Positions 24,547 to 33,050 of a DNA stretch of 33,050 bases are shown here, one piece after another (within the stretch, counting starts at the first letter, position 1; every line of letters begins with the position of its first letter). The translations under genes and the position numbers were made by a program. Below the pieces are notes generated by a model, which saw nothing but the letters and a program-made list of their open reading frames with translations, did not search any database and was not told the DNA's origin. Source of the stretch: JBDIVL01 sp039794405 (lineage in GTDB: Bacteria; Planctomycetota; Brocadiia; Brocadiales; Brocadiaceae); assembly GCA_039794405.1 (NCBI GenBank), contig JBDIVL010000046.1, positions 1 to 33,050 on the forward strand, given 5' to 3'.

Positions 24547-25417
24547 AAGATTCACCAATTATTTTTAGAAATTCTTCTGCTTTTTCTTCATATGTTGCTT
24601 TTCTATTTGCAATTTCAATTATTTTACCAAGTTCTTTCTTGCTTTTCATACTCGAAAAGAAAAGGTGCTCTTTGTTTAATAAATTGTCAAAGCTAATTTT
24701 AAGCTCTGAAAAATTATCAAATCTGCAAAATCCGTCTTTAGGTGTCTTTTTTAAATTTTCTCCATTATTATCTAATGGTTTAGGATTAACAGACCAAAAA
24801 CCTTGGATAATCCCTGCTGTTTTTAAATAATCTACTTTTGAATAATAACTTTTTGTTATAGGAGTGTTGCCTAAAATAATAATTGGTATTTTATTGGATT
24901 TGTAACTTGATACTCTTATATTAATACTTTTACCAATAGCCTTGAGCATGGAATCAGAACGAAGTAGACCTGGGTTTCCCTGATGACTCTTAAAATCACC
25001 TAAGCAAATAAATTGATCTGGATTTGGTTTAAATTCCCAGTTCCAGACGATAGACATTTTTACTTCTAAAATAACTAAAATATCTTCAGGGTTTTGAATA
25101 GTTGTATTTGATTTTGAGATTACAACATCAGCAGAAGATTGGTTAGAAAGGGCAATTTCCTCGCAAATAGCACCTTGAATGGCAAATAATCCTTTATCTT
25201 TAACAATCTCTTGAATAAGATCAGTTGCCCATTTTTCAGTAAATTTACCAATTAATGTATTTCTACTTTGAAGAGTTGTTTTAGTATCGCTGTATCCTTT
25301 AGGCCAGTAAGCTAAATATCTTCCGGAAATATCTTTGTAAAATAGTTGTTCTGGCGTAGCAAATTCCCTAGCCTTAGTAAAAAATTGAATCTCAGTATTT
25401 TTATTCCATAATTCCAT
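24539..25417 (-). CDS. Probable type II restriction endonuclease, PD-(D/E)XK fold
   Basis: This 292-residue protein lacks a family name I can give with certainty. The core pattern SSADVVI (D97), then about 20 residues, then ILVILEVK (E118, K120) fits the PD-(D/E)XK nuclease active site, and E64 in GKFTEKWATDLI could be the extra N-terminal acid. It is directly upstream of and overlapping a DNA methyltransferase gene, which makes it the cognate endonuclease. Endonuclease before methyltransferase without an obvious controller gene is less usual, since protection must be in place first; coupled translation may balance the two. The recognition site cannot be read. Confidence 0.7.
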   Translation of the reverse strand: MELWNKNTEIQFFTKAREFATPEQLFYKDISGRYLAYWPKGYSDTKTTLQSRNTLIGKFTEKWATDLIQEIVKDKGLFAIQGAICEEIALSNQSSADVVISKSNTTIQNPEDILVILEVKMSIVWNWEFKPNPDQFICLGDFKSHQGNPGLLRSDSMLKAIGKSINIRVSSYKSNKIPIIILGNTPITKSYYSKVDYLKTAGIIQGFWSVNPKPLDNNGENLKKTPKDGFCRFDNFSELKISFDNLLNKEHLFFSSMKSKKELGKIIEIANRKATYEEKAEEFLKIIGESYA

Positions 25418-25778
25418 TTGATAATTTGGTAAAGGTAAACTTTTATTTAATTATTTAATCAAAAGAAATTTTAAAACTGGTGGATTATAACAAAATGGTA
25501 AATAATATAAAATAAAATAATGCTAATAACATAATCATATGAAAGAACTAATAACTATGAAAGGATTGGTAAAATTATTGTCGTTAAAGTTATCCACGTT
25601 AAGAAAGAAAAAATATTTTACTACTGTGATGAAAAGCTATTTGATCCCTTTTAAATTAGATAGTGGTATATGAAATATCATTTTAAGCAAGGATTTAGGT
25701 TTTCTATCAATTAGAGATCAAATTTAATTCTTAAATAAATTAAAAAATTGAAGATGGATTAAGGGGTTAACAAAACGC
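25418..25778. other. AT-rich divergent intergenic region
   Basis: There is no gene in these 361 bases between the divergent endonuclease and regulator genes. A possible -10 for the endonuclease (TATAAT on the minus strand, 25489-25484) and one DnaA-box-like TTATCCACG (25590-25598) are present. Neither has enough support to call alone. Confidence 0.4.
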
Positions 25779-26501
25779 ATGTCAAAAAAAGAAAGTAACA
25801 ATCAAACAAGACTGATATATATTCAGGATGCTGCAAAACAACTTGATATTCCAATTAGTAAATTTCTTGAATATATTAGGGATCATCATATAAAGAAAGA
25901 GATGATATTAGGAGGAGAAAAAGTAGGAGAGTTTGAGGAAATGTTTACCATAGTAACACGTGTTGGTAAACAAAAGTATTATCGTTTGACTGAAGATGAT
26001 TTGCAGCAATTTATTAATGACAAAGAATACAAATTGAAAGTGAGCAATAAAGATGTTTACACAGATTGGTATGAAGCCAGTAAAAAAAATGCTACCGTTG
26101 GATTGCCTGTACATTCCCCTTTTAGTGAAGAAAAGATATACAACGTATCAATTAAGGGATTATGCATTCCAGAAAATGATTTTATTTCATTTCAAAAAGT
26201 GCTAGCAAAAAACGGTATATATTTTTTCTCTTTTAATTGTGATACAAACGAAGTAACGATTAACGGGAAAAAGCATAGCCTCTCTGAAAGAGAATTCAAA
26301 GTATTAAAAGCGTTATATGAAAATAAGGATAAATTTCTAAGCAAAAAAGACATTATGGAAATAGTACAGACAGGAGAATCCGGAGAGCAACAGATATTCA
26401 ATATAATTTCTAAGTTAAGAGATACTTCTGGAATAGTAATTGAAAACAAGAAGGCTACTAAAAATTATGCTGGTGGATATCGACTAATAACAAAAAGTTA
26501 G
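25779..26501 (+). CDS. DNA-binding regulator with MerR-like and OmpR-type HTH domains
   Basis: This is a 240-residue protein. The N-terminus (RLIYIQDAAKQLDIPISKFL) looks like a MerR/excisionase-type helix-turn-helix. The C-terminal ~85 residues are a winged helix of the OmpR/PhoB type: VTINGKKHSLSEREFKVLKA, then SKKDIMEIV, then the recognition segment and hairpin GGYRLI. No receiver or kinase domain is visible, so control is not by a classical two-component relay. It is the first backbone gene, divergent from the R-M operon, and may regulate either side. A terminator follows it. Confidence 0.7.
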   Translation: MSKKESNNQTRLIYIQDAAKQLDIPISKFLEYIRDHHIKKEMILGGEKVGEFEEMFTIVTRVGKQKYYRLTEDDLQQFINDKEYKLKVSNKDVYTDWYEASKKNATVGLPVHSPFSEEKIYNVSIKGLCIPENDFISFQKVLAKNGIYFFSFNCDTNEVTINGKKHSLSEREFKVLKALYENKDKFLSKKDIMEIVQTGESGEQQIFNIISKLRDTSGIVIENKKATKNYAGGYRLITKS

Positions 26502-26533
26502 AATATTATTAGAATTTATTTATTATACAAGAG

Positions 26534-26573
26534 AGGCTGTGAGTCTTTAAACATAAGGCTTACAGCCTTTTTT
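26534..26573 (+). terminator. Intrinsic terminator after the two-HTH regulator
   Basis: AGGCTGTGAGTC pairs with GGCTTACAGCCT (seven perfect outer pairs, then weaker ones), followed by TTTTTT. It separates the regulator from the next backbone operon. Confidence 0.7.
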
Positions 26574-26702
26574 ATTTGAAATTTTACGTCTGTTTAAAAG
26601 TTAGGATGTTGGTAAGATTTTTTGTTATTTATTTGCAATAATTAATATCACGATTGTGATTATATTAATTTTTCTAATTTCTATCAATTTATGGAGGTAA
26701 AC

Positions 26703-26942
26703 ATGTCAAATAAGAATTGTTTATTATTTTCTGTGAAGCAAATTAAAAAAAAGACTGGCCTCTCAAAGGCTCAAATAGAATACAGATTAGAGTGTATGGA
26801 CATGCAGCCAAAAGCATGGAAGAAAGGAAAACGCCTTTTTACAGAAAGCCAAGTTGATGCTATTAAGAATTATTGTGGAAGAAAACAAACGGACGACTTG
26901 AATAACCCAATGGAAAAACAATTAGAACCACAATATGAATAA
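26703..26942 (+). CDS. Small HTH protein (excisionase/regulator-like)
   Basis: This is a 79-residue protein from 26703, chosen because GGAGG lies five bases before that ATG. LFSVKQIKKKTGLSKAQIEY resembles a MerR-like helix-turn-helix, followed by KAWKKGKRLFTESQVDAIKN, the usual wing and second helix of short phage and plasmid regulators. Its stop overlaps the ATG of the Rep-like gene by eight bases, suggesting that it controls or accompanies replication. The exact role is unknown. Confidence 0.6.
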   Translation: MSNKNCLLFSVKQIKKKTGLSKAQIEYRLECMDMQPKAWKKGKRLFTESQVDAIKNYCGRKQTDDLNNPMEKQLEPQYE

Positions 26943-27897
26943 AGAACTAATGATTTCTGGAGGCGGTAATAATTATAACGAGATACTGCATGAGCTAAGT
27001 AAATCGCACCTTTCCAGTCATATAGACAAGATATCCTTAAGTATTAAGTGTATTAGTAGAAGTAATAGAAAAGATTTATTTTCAGCGTTGAAGGATATAG
27101 GATTTAACTATGGTTATGATGTCAGTAAAAAAGGCCCTAAGAATATGCCACATTACAAGAGAATAAGACAATATAGGTATAATAACTCCCTTATTTCTCT
27201 TTTTTACAAGCGGAAAATTAAGGCAAAGTTTATACCTCACATATGGATTGTAATCCAAGACCCAACAAGAGAAATTCTGCATACCCTAGATGCTCTTTTT
27301 AATTCTTTTGGTTTTGTTAATAAGGTTTCACAGATTGAGTTGGCTTTGGATTTCCCATACAAATACAAACTACACGAATTTTTTTGGAAACACCTATTTG
27401 TAAGACATAATCGTGGTAACCCTGTGTTTTGTGGTAAAGGTTCTGAAAAATCCTTCTATTCCGGCCATAAAGCAAAAAACTGCAAGACCTCAATTGTTTA
27501 TCCTAAAGTAATTGATGAGAAAAAAGTCCTGCGATTAGAAGTAATCCTTAATAGATCAATTATTGAGCGTCTGGGGTTGAATATACGCATGGAAAATATC
27601 AATAACATTGATCTGTCTGAATTTCTTTGTTTCAAAGAATGGAATTATGATCGTTTCCGGAAATATTTAAAGTGGAAAAACAGAATTCTTCTTTCTGAAA
27701 TTAATCCCAGTTCTCCTTCTCTTTATATGAGAACGTTAATTGGAGCTAAATTAAGAGGAGATGAGGTACGGTATGTGATGCCTGCTATTCAATGTCTCAA
27801 AGAAAGAGGATATAGCCGTCCTCAAATATTCTTTGAGGATATCCAAGAGGTAAACAATGCTTTTTTTAACCTGTTAAGAAATAAGAAATTTCTATGA
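26935..27897 (+). CDS. Replication-initiator-like protein (Rep_trans type), tentative
   Basis: This is a 320-residue protein. The middle motif QIELALDFPY (about residues 133-142) resembles the RxDLALDF motif, and the later pair GHKAKNCKTSIVYPK and VLRLEVILNRSIIERLG resembles the IYDK...RxElrLkR end, of rolling-circle initiators of the Rep_trans/phage replication type. A catalytic tyrosine cannot be assigned with certainty. It is translationally coupled to the small HTH gene and followed by small phage-type genes. It could instead be a non-catalytic phage protein, so the call is tentative. An initiator would let the excised circle replicate. Confidence 0.45.
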   Translation: MNKELMISGGGNNYNEILHELSKSHLSSHIDKISLSIKCISRSNRKDLFSALKDIGFNYGYDVSKKGPKNMPHYKRIRQYRYNNSLISLFYKRKIKAKFIPHIWIVIQDPTREILHTLDALFNSFGFVNKVSQIELALDFPYKYKLHEFFWKHLFVRHNRGNPVFCGKGSEKSFYSGHKAKNCKTSIVYPKVIDEKKVLRLEVILNRSIIERLGLNIRMENINNIDLSEFLCFKEWNYDRFRKYLKWKNRILLSEINPSSPSLYMRTLIGAKLRGDEVRYVMPAIQCLKERGYSRPQIFFEDIQEVNNAFFNLLRNKKFL

Positions 27898-28001
27898 TAG
27901 GGGTTTTGATCGATAAATCTTTCCAAATCGTTTTTAAGGTCAAAAATCGTGCTGTGAGTTGGGTTTTTTTAACAATTTTTAAAGAAAGGACAGCTTCAAA
28001 A

Positions 28002-28310
28002 ATGACACCAGCAAAGGCAATAAAAGAAGAATGCAAGTTTTGTATGGGAGATGTAAAAAAACAATGTGAAAGTACAGTGTGTAAATTAAATGATAAATCC
28101 TTATCACGATTAAAACGGATAAAATTACACTGCATTGATTGTGTTGGGAAAAAATCAGAAGTTAATAATTGTACAGGGAAATTGCTTAACGAGAATAGGA
28201 TTTGTTATCTCCATCAATATAGAGACGGACATAATCCTAAGAGAAAAGGTATTGGTGGATTCAAAAAAACTAAAAAGTCACTAACTCACGATAAAGTTTT
28301 AACGGTTTAA
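28002..28310 (+). CDS. Cys-rich zinc-ribbon-like phage/plasmid protein
   Basis: From the ATG at 28002 (GAAAGGA upstream, spacing a little long) the protein has 102 residues. It carries eight cysteines: C11, C14, C22, C27, C44, C47, C57 and C68. The pattern KLHCIDCVGKKSEVNNC, then CYLHQYRDGHNPKR, matches a small family seen beside phage and plasmid replication genes (general form CxDC...EVxxC...CxLxPyRxGxNPxR). It probably binds zinc and nucleic acid. The open frame extends 36 codons further upstream, but those residues do not look like the family. Confidence 0.6.
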   Translation: MTPAKAIKEECKFCMGDVKKQCESTVCKLNDKSLSRLKRIKLHCIDCVGKKSEVNNCTGKLLNENRICYLHQYRDGHNPKRKGIGGFKKTKKSLTHDKVLTV

Positions 28311-28358
28311 TTCTATTTTTTGAAAATAACAAAAATTTACAAAAATAAGAGGTGATAT

Positions 28359-28616
28359 ATGGGATTGAGAAAAGGACAAACAAATAACCCTTATGGTAGG
28401 CCGTCCGGTGTTCCAAATAAGATGACAAAAGAATTAAGAAAAATTTTGAAGGCTTTTGTTGCAAAGGAATTAGAAAAGTTACCAAAACGTATGAAAGCTT
28501 TGAAGAAGAAAGAGAGGATAGAACTCCTCATAAAACTATTGCCTTACATTTTGCCGAAAGTTGAAACAATTTGCCATTATGATGATGAACCACTTGATTT
28601 AAGTGTCACAATGTAA
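28359..28616 (+). CDS. DUF5681-type small protein
   Basis: This 85-residue protein opens with GLRKGQTNNPYGRPSGVPNK, the signature of DUF5681 (KGQSxNPxGRPxG), found in phages and integrative elements. The rest is a basic helical region (ELRKILKAFVAKELEKLP) and a short acidic tail. AGAGGTGAT precedes the ATG. A terminase-small-subunit or ParB-like role has been suggested by context in other elements, but the sequence does not show it here. Confidence 0.65.
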   Translation: MGLRKGQTNNPYGRPSGVPNKMTKELRKILKAFVAKELEKLPKRMKALKKKERIELLIKLLPYILPKVETICHYDDEPLDLSVTM

Positions 28617-28705
28617 ATTAAACAGATGAAAAAAGATTATCGTATTAAAAATTGTTTAATAGTTTTATGCAAGGATGCATTTAATATACCGACTGGGATA
28701 GAAAA

Positions 28706-29011
28706 TTGAAGATTGAATTTGAACAATCCGATATTCAAGCAATAGTTGAAAAAGTGGTGGAAAATCTAAAACCACTATTGCTCAATAACCGAAAACATGA
28801 TGGAGAGGATATAATTTTCACTCCCGAAACCCTTGCAGAATATTTAAAAGTTGATACTTCATGGGTATATAAACAGGTATCCAACAAGACTATCCCATTC
28901 TTTAAAAGTGGTAAATATGTCCGATTTCAAAAGAGTGCTATTGACAAATGGATTAAAAATCAGTCCAGAGAACCGTTCTTGCCTTATAAACTACCCAAAA
29001 ATATAAAATGA
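28706..29011 (+). CDS. Excisionase-like HTH_17 protein
   Basis: This 101-residue protein starts with TTG at 28706. After an acidic helix (residues 1-35) comes an excisionase-family helix-turn-helix: FTPETLAEYLKVDTSWVYKQ, then VSNKTIPFFKSGKYVRFQKS and IDKWI. This is the classic HTH_17 layout shared by Xis proteins. Its place two genes upstream of the integrase fits a recombination directionality factor. No ATG is available in the frame before the domain. Confidence 0.7.
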   Translation: MKIEFEQSDIQAIVEKVVENLKPLLLNNRKHDGEDIIFTPETLAEYLKVDTSWVYKQVSNKTIPFFKSGKYVRFQKSAIDKWIKNQSREPFLPYKLPKNIK

Positions 29012-29075
29012 CCGTTTGATTACGTATCAAATGTCTATATCTCAAACCCCTGCAATTTCAAATACTTAAAAAGTA

Positions 29076-29095
29076 CTGTATAGTAAATTGTATAG
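29076..29095 (-). promoter_or_regulatory. Two inverted-orientation arm-like octamers upstream of the XRE gene
   Basis: CTGTATAG (29076-29083) and TTGTATAG (29088-29095) are the reverse complement of CTATACAG and CTATACAA, the octamers found at the element ends. They lie about 50-65 bases before the XRE-integrase unit and may be an operator through which Int or Xis controls its own expression. Confidence 0.4.
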
Positions 29096-29142
29096 TATAA
29101 AAGTATTGAAATTCACTAACCTAGTTAGATATAATATGAATT

Positions 29143-29373
29143 ATGAAAAATTGGACATCTAAAGAAATTAAGGAATTAAGAAGTAAATTTAAACTATCTC
29201 AAAAGGCCTTAAGTGAGATGGTAGGGGTATCCGATAACTATATTTATCTACTAGAAAAGGGGGTGAAGAAGCCAAGTAAGACATTAAAAATTTTATTAGG
29301 TTATATTGAAAAAGATTTAAATGAACGTGTGAGAAGAGAGGAGGTCAACAAACATGGCAAAAGGCATATATAA
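29143..29373 (+). CDS. XRE-family repressor-like protein
   Basis: This 76-residue protein is little more than one helix-turn-helix: SKFKLSQKALSEMVGVSDNY, then IYLLEKGVKKPSKTLKILL, the canonical Cro/C1 pattern. It overlaps the integrase gene by 20 bases, so it is translated with it. It likely represses the integrase promoter, keeping the element quiet; this is inference from position. Confidence 0.75.
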   Translation: MKNWTSKEIKELRSKFKLSQKALSEMVGVSDNYIYLLEKGVKKPSKTLKILLGYIEKDLNERVRREEVNKHGKRHI

Positions 29374-30426
29374 AAGAGGGAACGTTTATTGGATAAGGTA
29401 TGCCGATTTAACAGGAAAAATAGTTTTTGAATCATCGGGGAGTACAAAATTTAAGGATGCAGAAGTTTTGCTTATAAAAAGGAAGCAGTCTATTAAAGAA
29501 GGTAAACAACCTGAGATTAAGAGAATCGCTAACCATACTTTTAATGAACTTGTCGTTGAGTATATTAAATGGTGTGAGAGGCAAAAGAGTTTTAAAAGTA
29601 AACAATGTCTTATTATGAAATTAGCGGAGACCTTTGGGAATGTACCTTTAAGGCGTTTCAATCCCATGATACTGGAACAATTTCAAACTGACAGGTTAAA
29701 TATGGGTAAAAAACCTGCTACAGTTAATAGGTTGATTGCTACCATTTCCCATATGTTTACCAAGGCGGTTGAGTGGGATATGGTAGAAGAAGAAATTTTA
29801 AAGCGCATAAGGAAAGTAAAATTATTACCTGAAAATAACCGGCGCTTAAGGTATTTATCCATAGAAGAAAGTCAAAAGCTTGTTGATTCATGCGATAACC
29901 ACTTAAGACCAATTGTTATTACTGCCTTAAATACAGGTATGAGGAAAGATGAAATACTAGGCCTTAAATGGGATAATGTAGATTTAAAGGCCGGTTTTAT
30001 TTTGTTGAATCAAAATCAGACCAAAAATTCAGAACGGAAGGAAATACCTATTAATCAGACGTTGAGAGAAACACTCCAGAGCGTACCAAAGCAGGACAAT
30101 ATTCCGTTTGTATTCTATAATCCTTTAACCGGTACCAGATATGATGATATTAAAAGAAGTTTTAATTCTGCATTAAAAAGGGCAGATATTAGGGATTTTC
30201 GATTCCATGATTTACGGCATACCTTTGCAAGTCATCTTGTAATGGCGGGTATTGATCTTACAACAGTTAAAGAGCTTATGGGACACAAAGATTTTAAGAT
30301 GACCTAAGGTATGCACACCTTGCACCAAGTCACAAGGTTAAAGCGGTAGATGTATTGGACAATATGTTGACAGCAAAACCAACTATACAAAAACTATACA
30401 ATTTAGAGGCAGTGAACAATGGTTAA
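29354..30426 (+). pseudogene. Tyrosine integrase, frameshifted before the catalytic Tyr
   Basis: The open frame gives 317 residues and stops at 30305-30307. It contains the N-terminal SAM-like arm-binding region and core-binding domain and most of the catalytic domain: R197 (NTGMRKDEI), K224, H285 and R288 (HDLRHTFASHL) and H311 (GHKDF). The catalytic tyrosine is missing. One extra T after 30305 would restore TLRYAHLAPSHKVKAVDVLD and so on to a stop at 30424-30426, a normal 357-residue integrase with Tyr at 320. The cause is a one-base deletion, a sequencing error or, less likely, programmed frameshifting. AGAGGAGG precedes the ATG. The gene runs up to the right attachment repeat. Confidence 0.85.
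30383..30401 (+). repeat. Two CTATACAA direct repeats, probable right integrase arm sites
   Basis: Copies at 30383-30390 and 30394-30401 lie inside the last codons of the (repaired) integrase frame, 30-45 bases from the attachment core. They match the three copies at the left end in sequence and 11-base spacing. Confidence 0.55.
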
Positions 30427-30429
30427 TAT

Positions 30430-30525
<96 letters not shown>

Positions 30526-30895
30526 ACCTTAATATTTTTCATAAAATTCAGCCGTAAATTTCTGCACCCGTCAGGAACAGATTTACATGAATGAACACAA
30601 ATAAGAATTGTAGAAAACTTGCTTCTTCGTGTAAATACCTATTTTCCCTAAAGCAAGTAAAACCGTGTTTTTGTAAAATACTTCCGGGTTTTATTTACCT
30701 TAGCCTACTTGTAATAGATAATTAACGTAATTAAACATAACATGCAGGACAAATATTGTCAAGGTTTTTCAATCTGAATTTACATTGATTACCAATGAAA
30801 TTTTGATACAATTTCATATCTTTAGAATTGCAGAAATTATTTAACTATTTACTCTATACCTCGATACTTCTCCAAGTAAAATCTAAGGAGTTCTG
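30526..30895. other. Non-coding leader between tRNA-Ala and leuS
   Basis: There is no gene in 370 bases. It contains an inverted repeat ATGAAATT/AATTTCAT (30796-30818) overlapping a possible promoter. I could not find a T-box specifier/antiterminator pair. Confidence 0.45.
30785..30812 (+). promoter_or_regulatory. Possible leuS promoter overlapping an inverted repeat
   Basis: TTGATT (30785-30790), a 16-base spacer and TACAAT (30807-30812) lie about 84 bases before the leuS start. The inverted repeat at 30796-30818 overlaps the -10 and could be an operator. Confidence 0.35.
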
Positions 30896-33050
30896 ATGCC
30901 AAAGAGGGAATACAACTTTACTGATATCGAACAAAAATGGCAGGGTTTCTGGGAGGGCTGCGGATTATTCCACGTTGACGAGAACAGTACCAAGGAAAAA
31001 TTTTATTGTCTTGTCATGTTCCCCTATCCTTCAGGTACACTGCATGTAGGCCATGGCAGAAATTATATCATCGGTGATGTTGTTACACGTTACAAGATTA
31101 TGAAAGGCTATAATGTGCTCTCGCCTATTGGCTGGGATGCCTTTGGCCTTCCAGCCGAAAATGCTGCGATCAAGAGTAGTGTCCACCCCGCCATCTGGAC
31201 AAGGAATAATATTAAGGCCATGAAACGGCAGCTTCATCGATGGGGTGTAGGGTATGACTGGAACAGAGAAATCACTTCCTGTGAACCCAATTATTATAAG
31301 TGGACCCAATGGATATTCCTGAAACTTTATGAGAATAACCTTGCATATAAAAAGAAGGCAGCCGTGAACTGGTGCCCCTCTTGTGCTACCGTACTGGCTA
31401 ATGAACAAGTTGTTAATGGTTGCTGCGAGCGCTGTGATACCCCTGTACGGCAGCGAGACCTTGAGCAGTGGTTCTTTCGTATCGGTCAGTATTCTCAAAA
31501 ATTGTTAGACGATCTTGCCCTCTTAGAAGGCTGGCCCGAACGGGTCAAGACCATGCAGGCAAACTGGATCGGCCGAAGTGAAGGCGTTCGTATTGACTTC
31601 AGACTCGAAGAATCGGGTAAGATATTATCTTGCTTTACCACACGTCCTGATACACTCTATGGAGTGACCTTCGTATCCCTGGCACCGGAGCATCCAGTTA
31701 TCGGGAAATTGATTTCTGGTACTCCGCAAGAGAAGCATATCCTGAACTTTGTAGAAAAGGCACGTAACCAGAGTATGGTAGAACGCACGGCAGAAGGAAC
31801 CGAAAAAGAAGGGATTTTCACAGGAAAATACGTTATCAACCCTGTTAGTAACGATAAGGTTCCTCTTTGGGTTGCCAATTACGTCCTTATGGAATATGGG
31901 ACAGGAGCAGTCATGGGCGTACCAGCCCATGATCAACGGGACTTCCAGTTCGCAAAGAAATATAACCTACCGGTGAAAATTGTCATTCAACCGGAAGGCA
32001 AAGAACTGAATGTCAATACGATGAAGGAGGCGCATGCCGATAACGGCATACAGGTCAATTCGGGAATGTTTGATGGTATACCAAATACAGAGGCAGTGAG
32101 GAAGATAACAGAATATCTTGAATCAAAAGGGATAGGCACAAAAACCGTAACCTATCGATTAAGGGATTGGCTTATTTCCAGACAGCGTTACTGGGGTGCA
32201 CCAATTCCTATTGTTTATTGTGAAAAATGTGGTACCCTGCCCGTACCAGAATCACAACTTCCTGTAGTATTACCAGAAGAAGTGGAATTTAAATCTCACG
32301 GTATGAGTCCTCTGGCACAAGCAGGTTCCTTTATTCATACCAAATGTCCTAAATGCTCAGGAATGGCCCAGAGAGAAATTGATACGATGGATACCTTTGT
32401 GGATTCAAGTTGGTATTTCCTTAGATACCTTTCACCTAAGGACAACACCCGACCTTTCATTACAGAAAAGGTTAATAAGTGGTTGCCAGTGAACCAGTAT
32501 ATCGGCGGCGTAGAGCATGCAATTTTACACCTGCTTTATTCACGTTTCATTACAAAGGTACTTTATGACCTTGGTTGCATTGGTTTTAGAGAACCGTTTG
32601 AGCACCTCTTTACCCAGGGTATGATTATTAAGGACGGGGCTAAGATGTCAAAATCAAAGGGTAATGTGGTTAGTCCAGACATCCTTATTGACAAATATGG
32701 TGCTGATACTCAGCGTCTTTATATCCTCTTTATTGGCCCACCACAAAAGGATGCAGAGTGGAATGATCGTGGAGTCTTAGGTGCTTATCGGTTTTTAAAT
32801 CGTTTATGGCAAAAGATTACTGATTATGAGGATATATATACTAAGGTTCCACGATTTGATATCCACATTCAAGAACTATCAGCCGAGGCAAAAACCCTTT
32901 ACCGGCAAACAAATCAAACGGTGAAAAAGATTACGGAGGATTTAGATACTTCCTGGCACTTCAATACGGCCATTGCCTCTATTATGGAGTTGCTTAACAA
33001 GGTAGATTCATTTAACGTTGTAACCCCACACACCGATGAAGAAAAGATCA
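30896..33050 (+). CDS. leuS: Leucyl-tRNA synthetase (3' end outside the window)
   Basis: This class I synthetase charges tRNA-Leu and edits mischarged products. The window holds the first 718 residues of an expected ~820-860 and stays open to the last base. The HIGH signature is PYPSGTLHVGHGRN (HVGH at 50-53). The zinc-ribbon-like cysteines NWCPSCATVL are next. The CP1 editing domain shows TTRPDTLYGVTF and YGTGAVMGVPAHDQRD. The second Rossmann half has LISRQRYWGAPIP, and KMSKS is at 583-587. AAGGAG lies six bases before the ATG. It stands alone beside tRNA-Ala, just outside the mobile element. Confidence 0.97.
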   Translation, partial: MPKREYNFTDIEQKWQGFWEGCGLFHVDENSTKEKFYCLVMFPYPSGTLHVGHGRNYIIGDVVTRYKIMKGYNVLSPIGWDAFGLPAENAAIKSSVHPAIWTRNNIKAMKRQLHRWGVGYDWNREITSCEPNYYKWTQWIFLKLYENNLAYKKKAAVNWCPSCATVLANEQVVNGCCERCDTPVRQRDLEQWFFRIGQYSQKLLDDLALLEGWPERVKTMQANWIGRSEGVRIDFRLEESGKILSCFTTRPDTLYGVTFVSLAPEHPVIGKLISGTPQEKHILNFVEKARNQSMVERTAEGTEKEGIFTGKYVINPVSNDKVPLWVANYVLMEYGTGAVMGVPAHDQRDFQFAKKYNLPVKIVIQPEGKELNVNTMKEAHADNGIQVNSGMFDGIPNTEAVRKITEYLESKGIGTKTVTYRLRDWLISRQRYWGAPIPIVYCEKCGTLPVPESQLPVVLPEEVEFKSHGMSPLAQAGSFIHTKCPKCSGMAQREIDTMDTFVDSSWYFLRYLSPKDNTRPFITEKVNKWLPVNQYIGGVEHAILHLLYSRFITKVLYDLGCIGFREPFEHLFTQGMIIKDGAKMSKSKGNVVSPDILIDKYGADTQRLYILFIGPPQKDAEWNDRGVLGAYRFLNRLWQKITDYEDIYTKVPRFDIHIQELSAEAKTLYRQTNQTVKKITEDLDTSWHFNTAIASIMELLNKVDSFNVVTPHTDEEKI

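Noticed and set aside
25590..25598. DnaA-box-like TTATCCACG in the AT-rich gap of the element
   Set aside because: A single box without a second copy or clear iterons is not enough to call an origin.
27894..28001. Upstream 36-codon extension of the Cys-rich protein
   Set aside because: The extension is hydrophobic and unlike the family; the ATG at 28002 starts right before the conserved part.
30526..30895. T-box leader for leuS
   Set aside because: I looked for the conserved antiterminator sequence and a terminator before leuS and found neither.

Overview
The window is bacterial chromosome of moderate-to-low GC carrying one AT-rich integrated mobile element. Several host proteins (the B12-type radical SAM protein, the membrane glycosyltransferase-like TPR protein, the divergent MnmE, the DUF1931 and GxxExxY remnants) remind me of anammox planctomycetes (Brocadiales). 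That assignment is a guess from family resemblance and was not tested.

Host part 1 (1-9624). A B12-binding radical SAM gene and an O-methyltransferase gene overlap at a shared stop/start. They are followed by an ElyC/YdcF-type membrane protein and, on the other strand, an AI-2E/PerM family membrane protein. Positions 4797-5685 look like decayed DNA with a MITE-like inverted repeat and IS-end-like motifs. Next come a small coiled-coil ORF, a truncated DUF1931 histone-fold gene, a divergent mnmE and glyQ (convergent), then a graveyard with a frameshifted GxxExxY gene and a nucleotidyltransferase fragment.

Host part 2 (9677-18797). htpG is followed by a bidirectional terminator. On the minus strand lies the translation operon rpsB-tsf-pyrH-frr with tRNA-Lys and tRNA-Glu behind it, driven by a near-consensus promoter upstream of a TTG-started rpsB. 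A DUF4438 protein and a large GT-C-like TPR protein follow.

Mobile element (18946-30496, about 11.5 kb). It is bounded by 67-bp direct repeats that copy the 3' part of tRNA-Ala(GGC); the intact tRNA gene is at the right end. The left half is defence or stabilisation cargo: a DUF4411 PIN toxin with an XRE-ImmA/IrrE partner, a 645-residue winged-helix/PIN-nuclease/coiled-coil/two-TM protein that I do not recognise as a named system, and a type II restriction-modification pair. The right half is backbone: a two-HTH regulator, a small HTH protein, a Rep-like protein, a Cys-rich phage-type protein, a DUF5681 protein, an excisionase-like protein, an XRE regulator and a tyrosine integrase. The integrase is frameshifted three codons before its catalytic tyrosine. 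CTATACAA repeats near both ends look like integrase arm sites. Just outside the left repeat lies the 3' tail of a second, related integrase, so the tRNA site has probably been used more than once.

Host part 3 (30526-33050). leuS starts at 30896 and runs off the window. The best candidate for an undescribed system is the 645-residue PIN/membrane protein in the cargo; its function is inferred from domains and context only.
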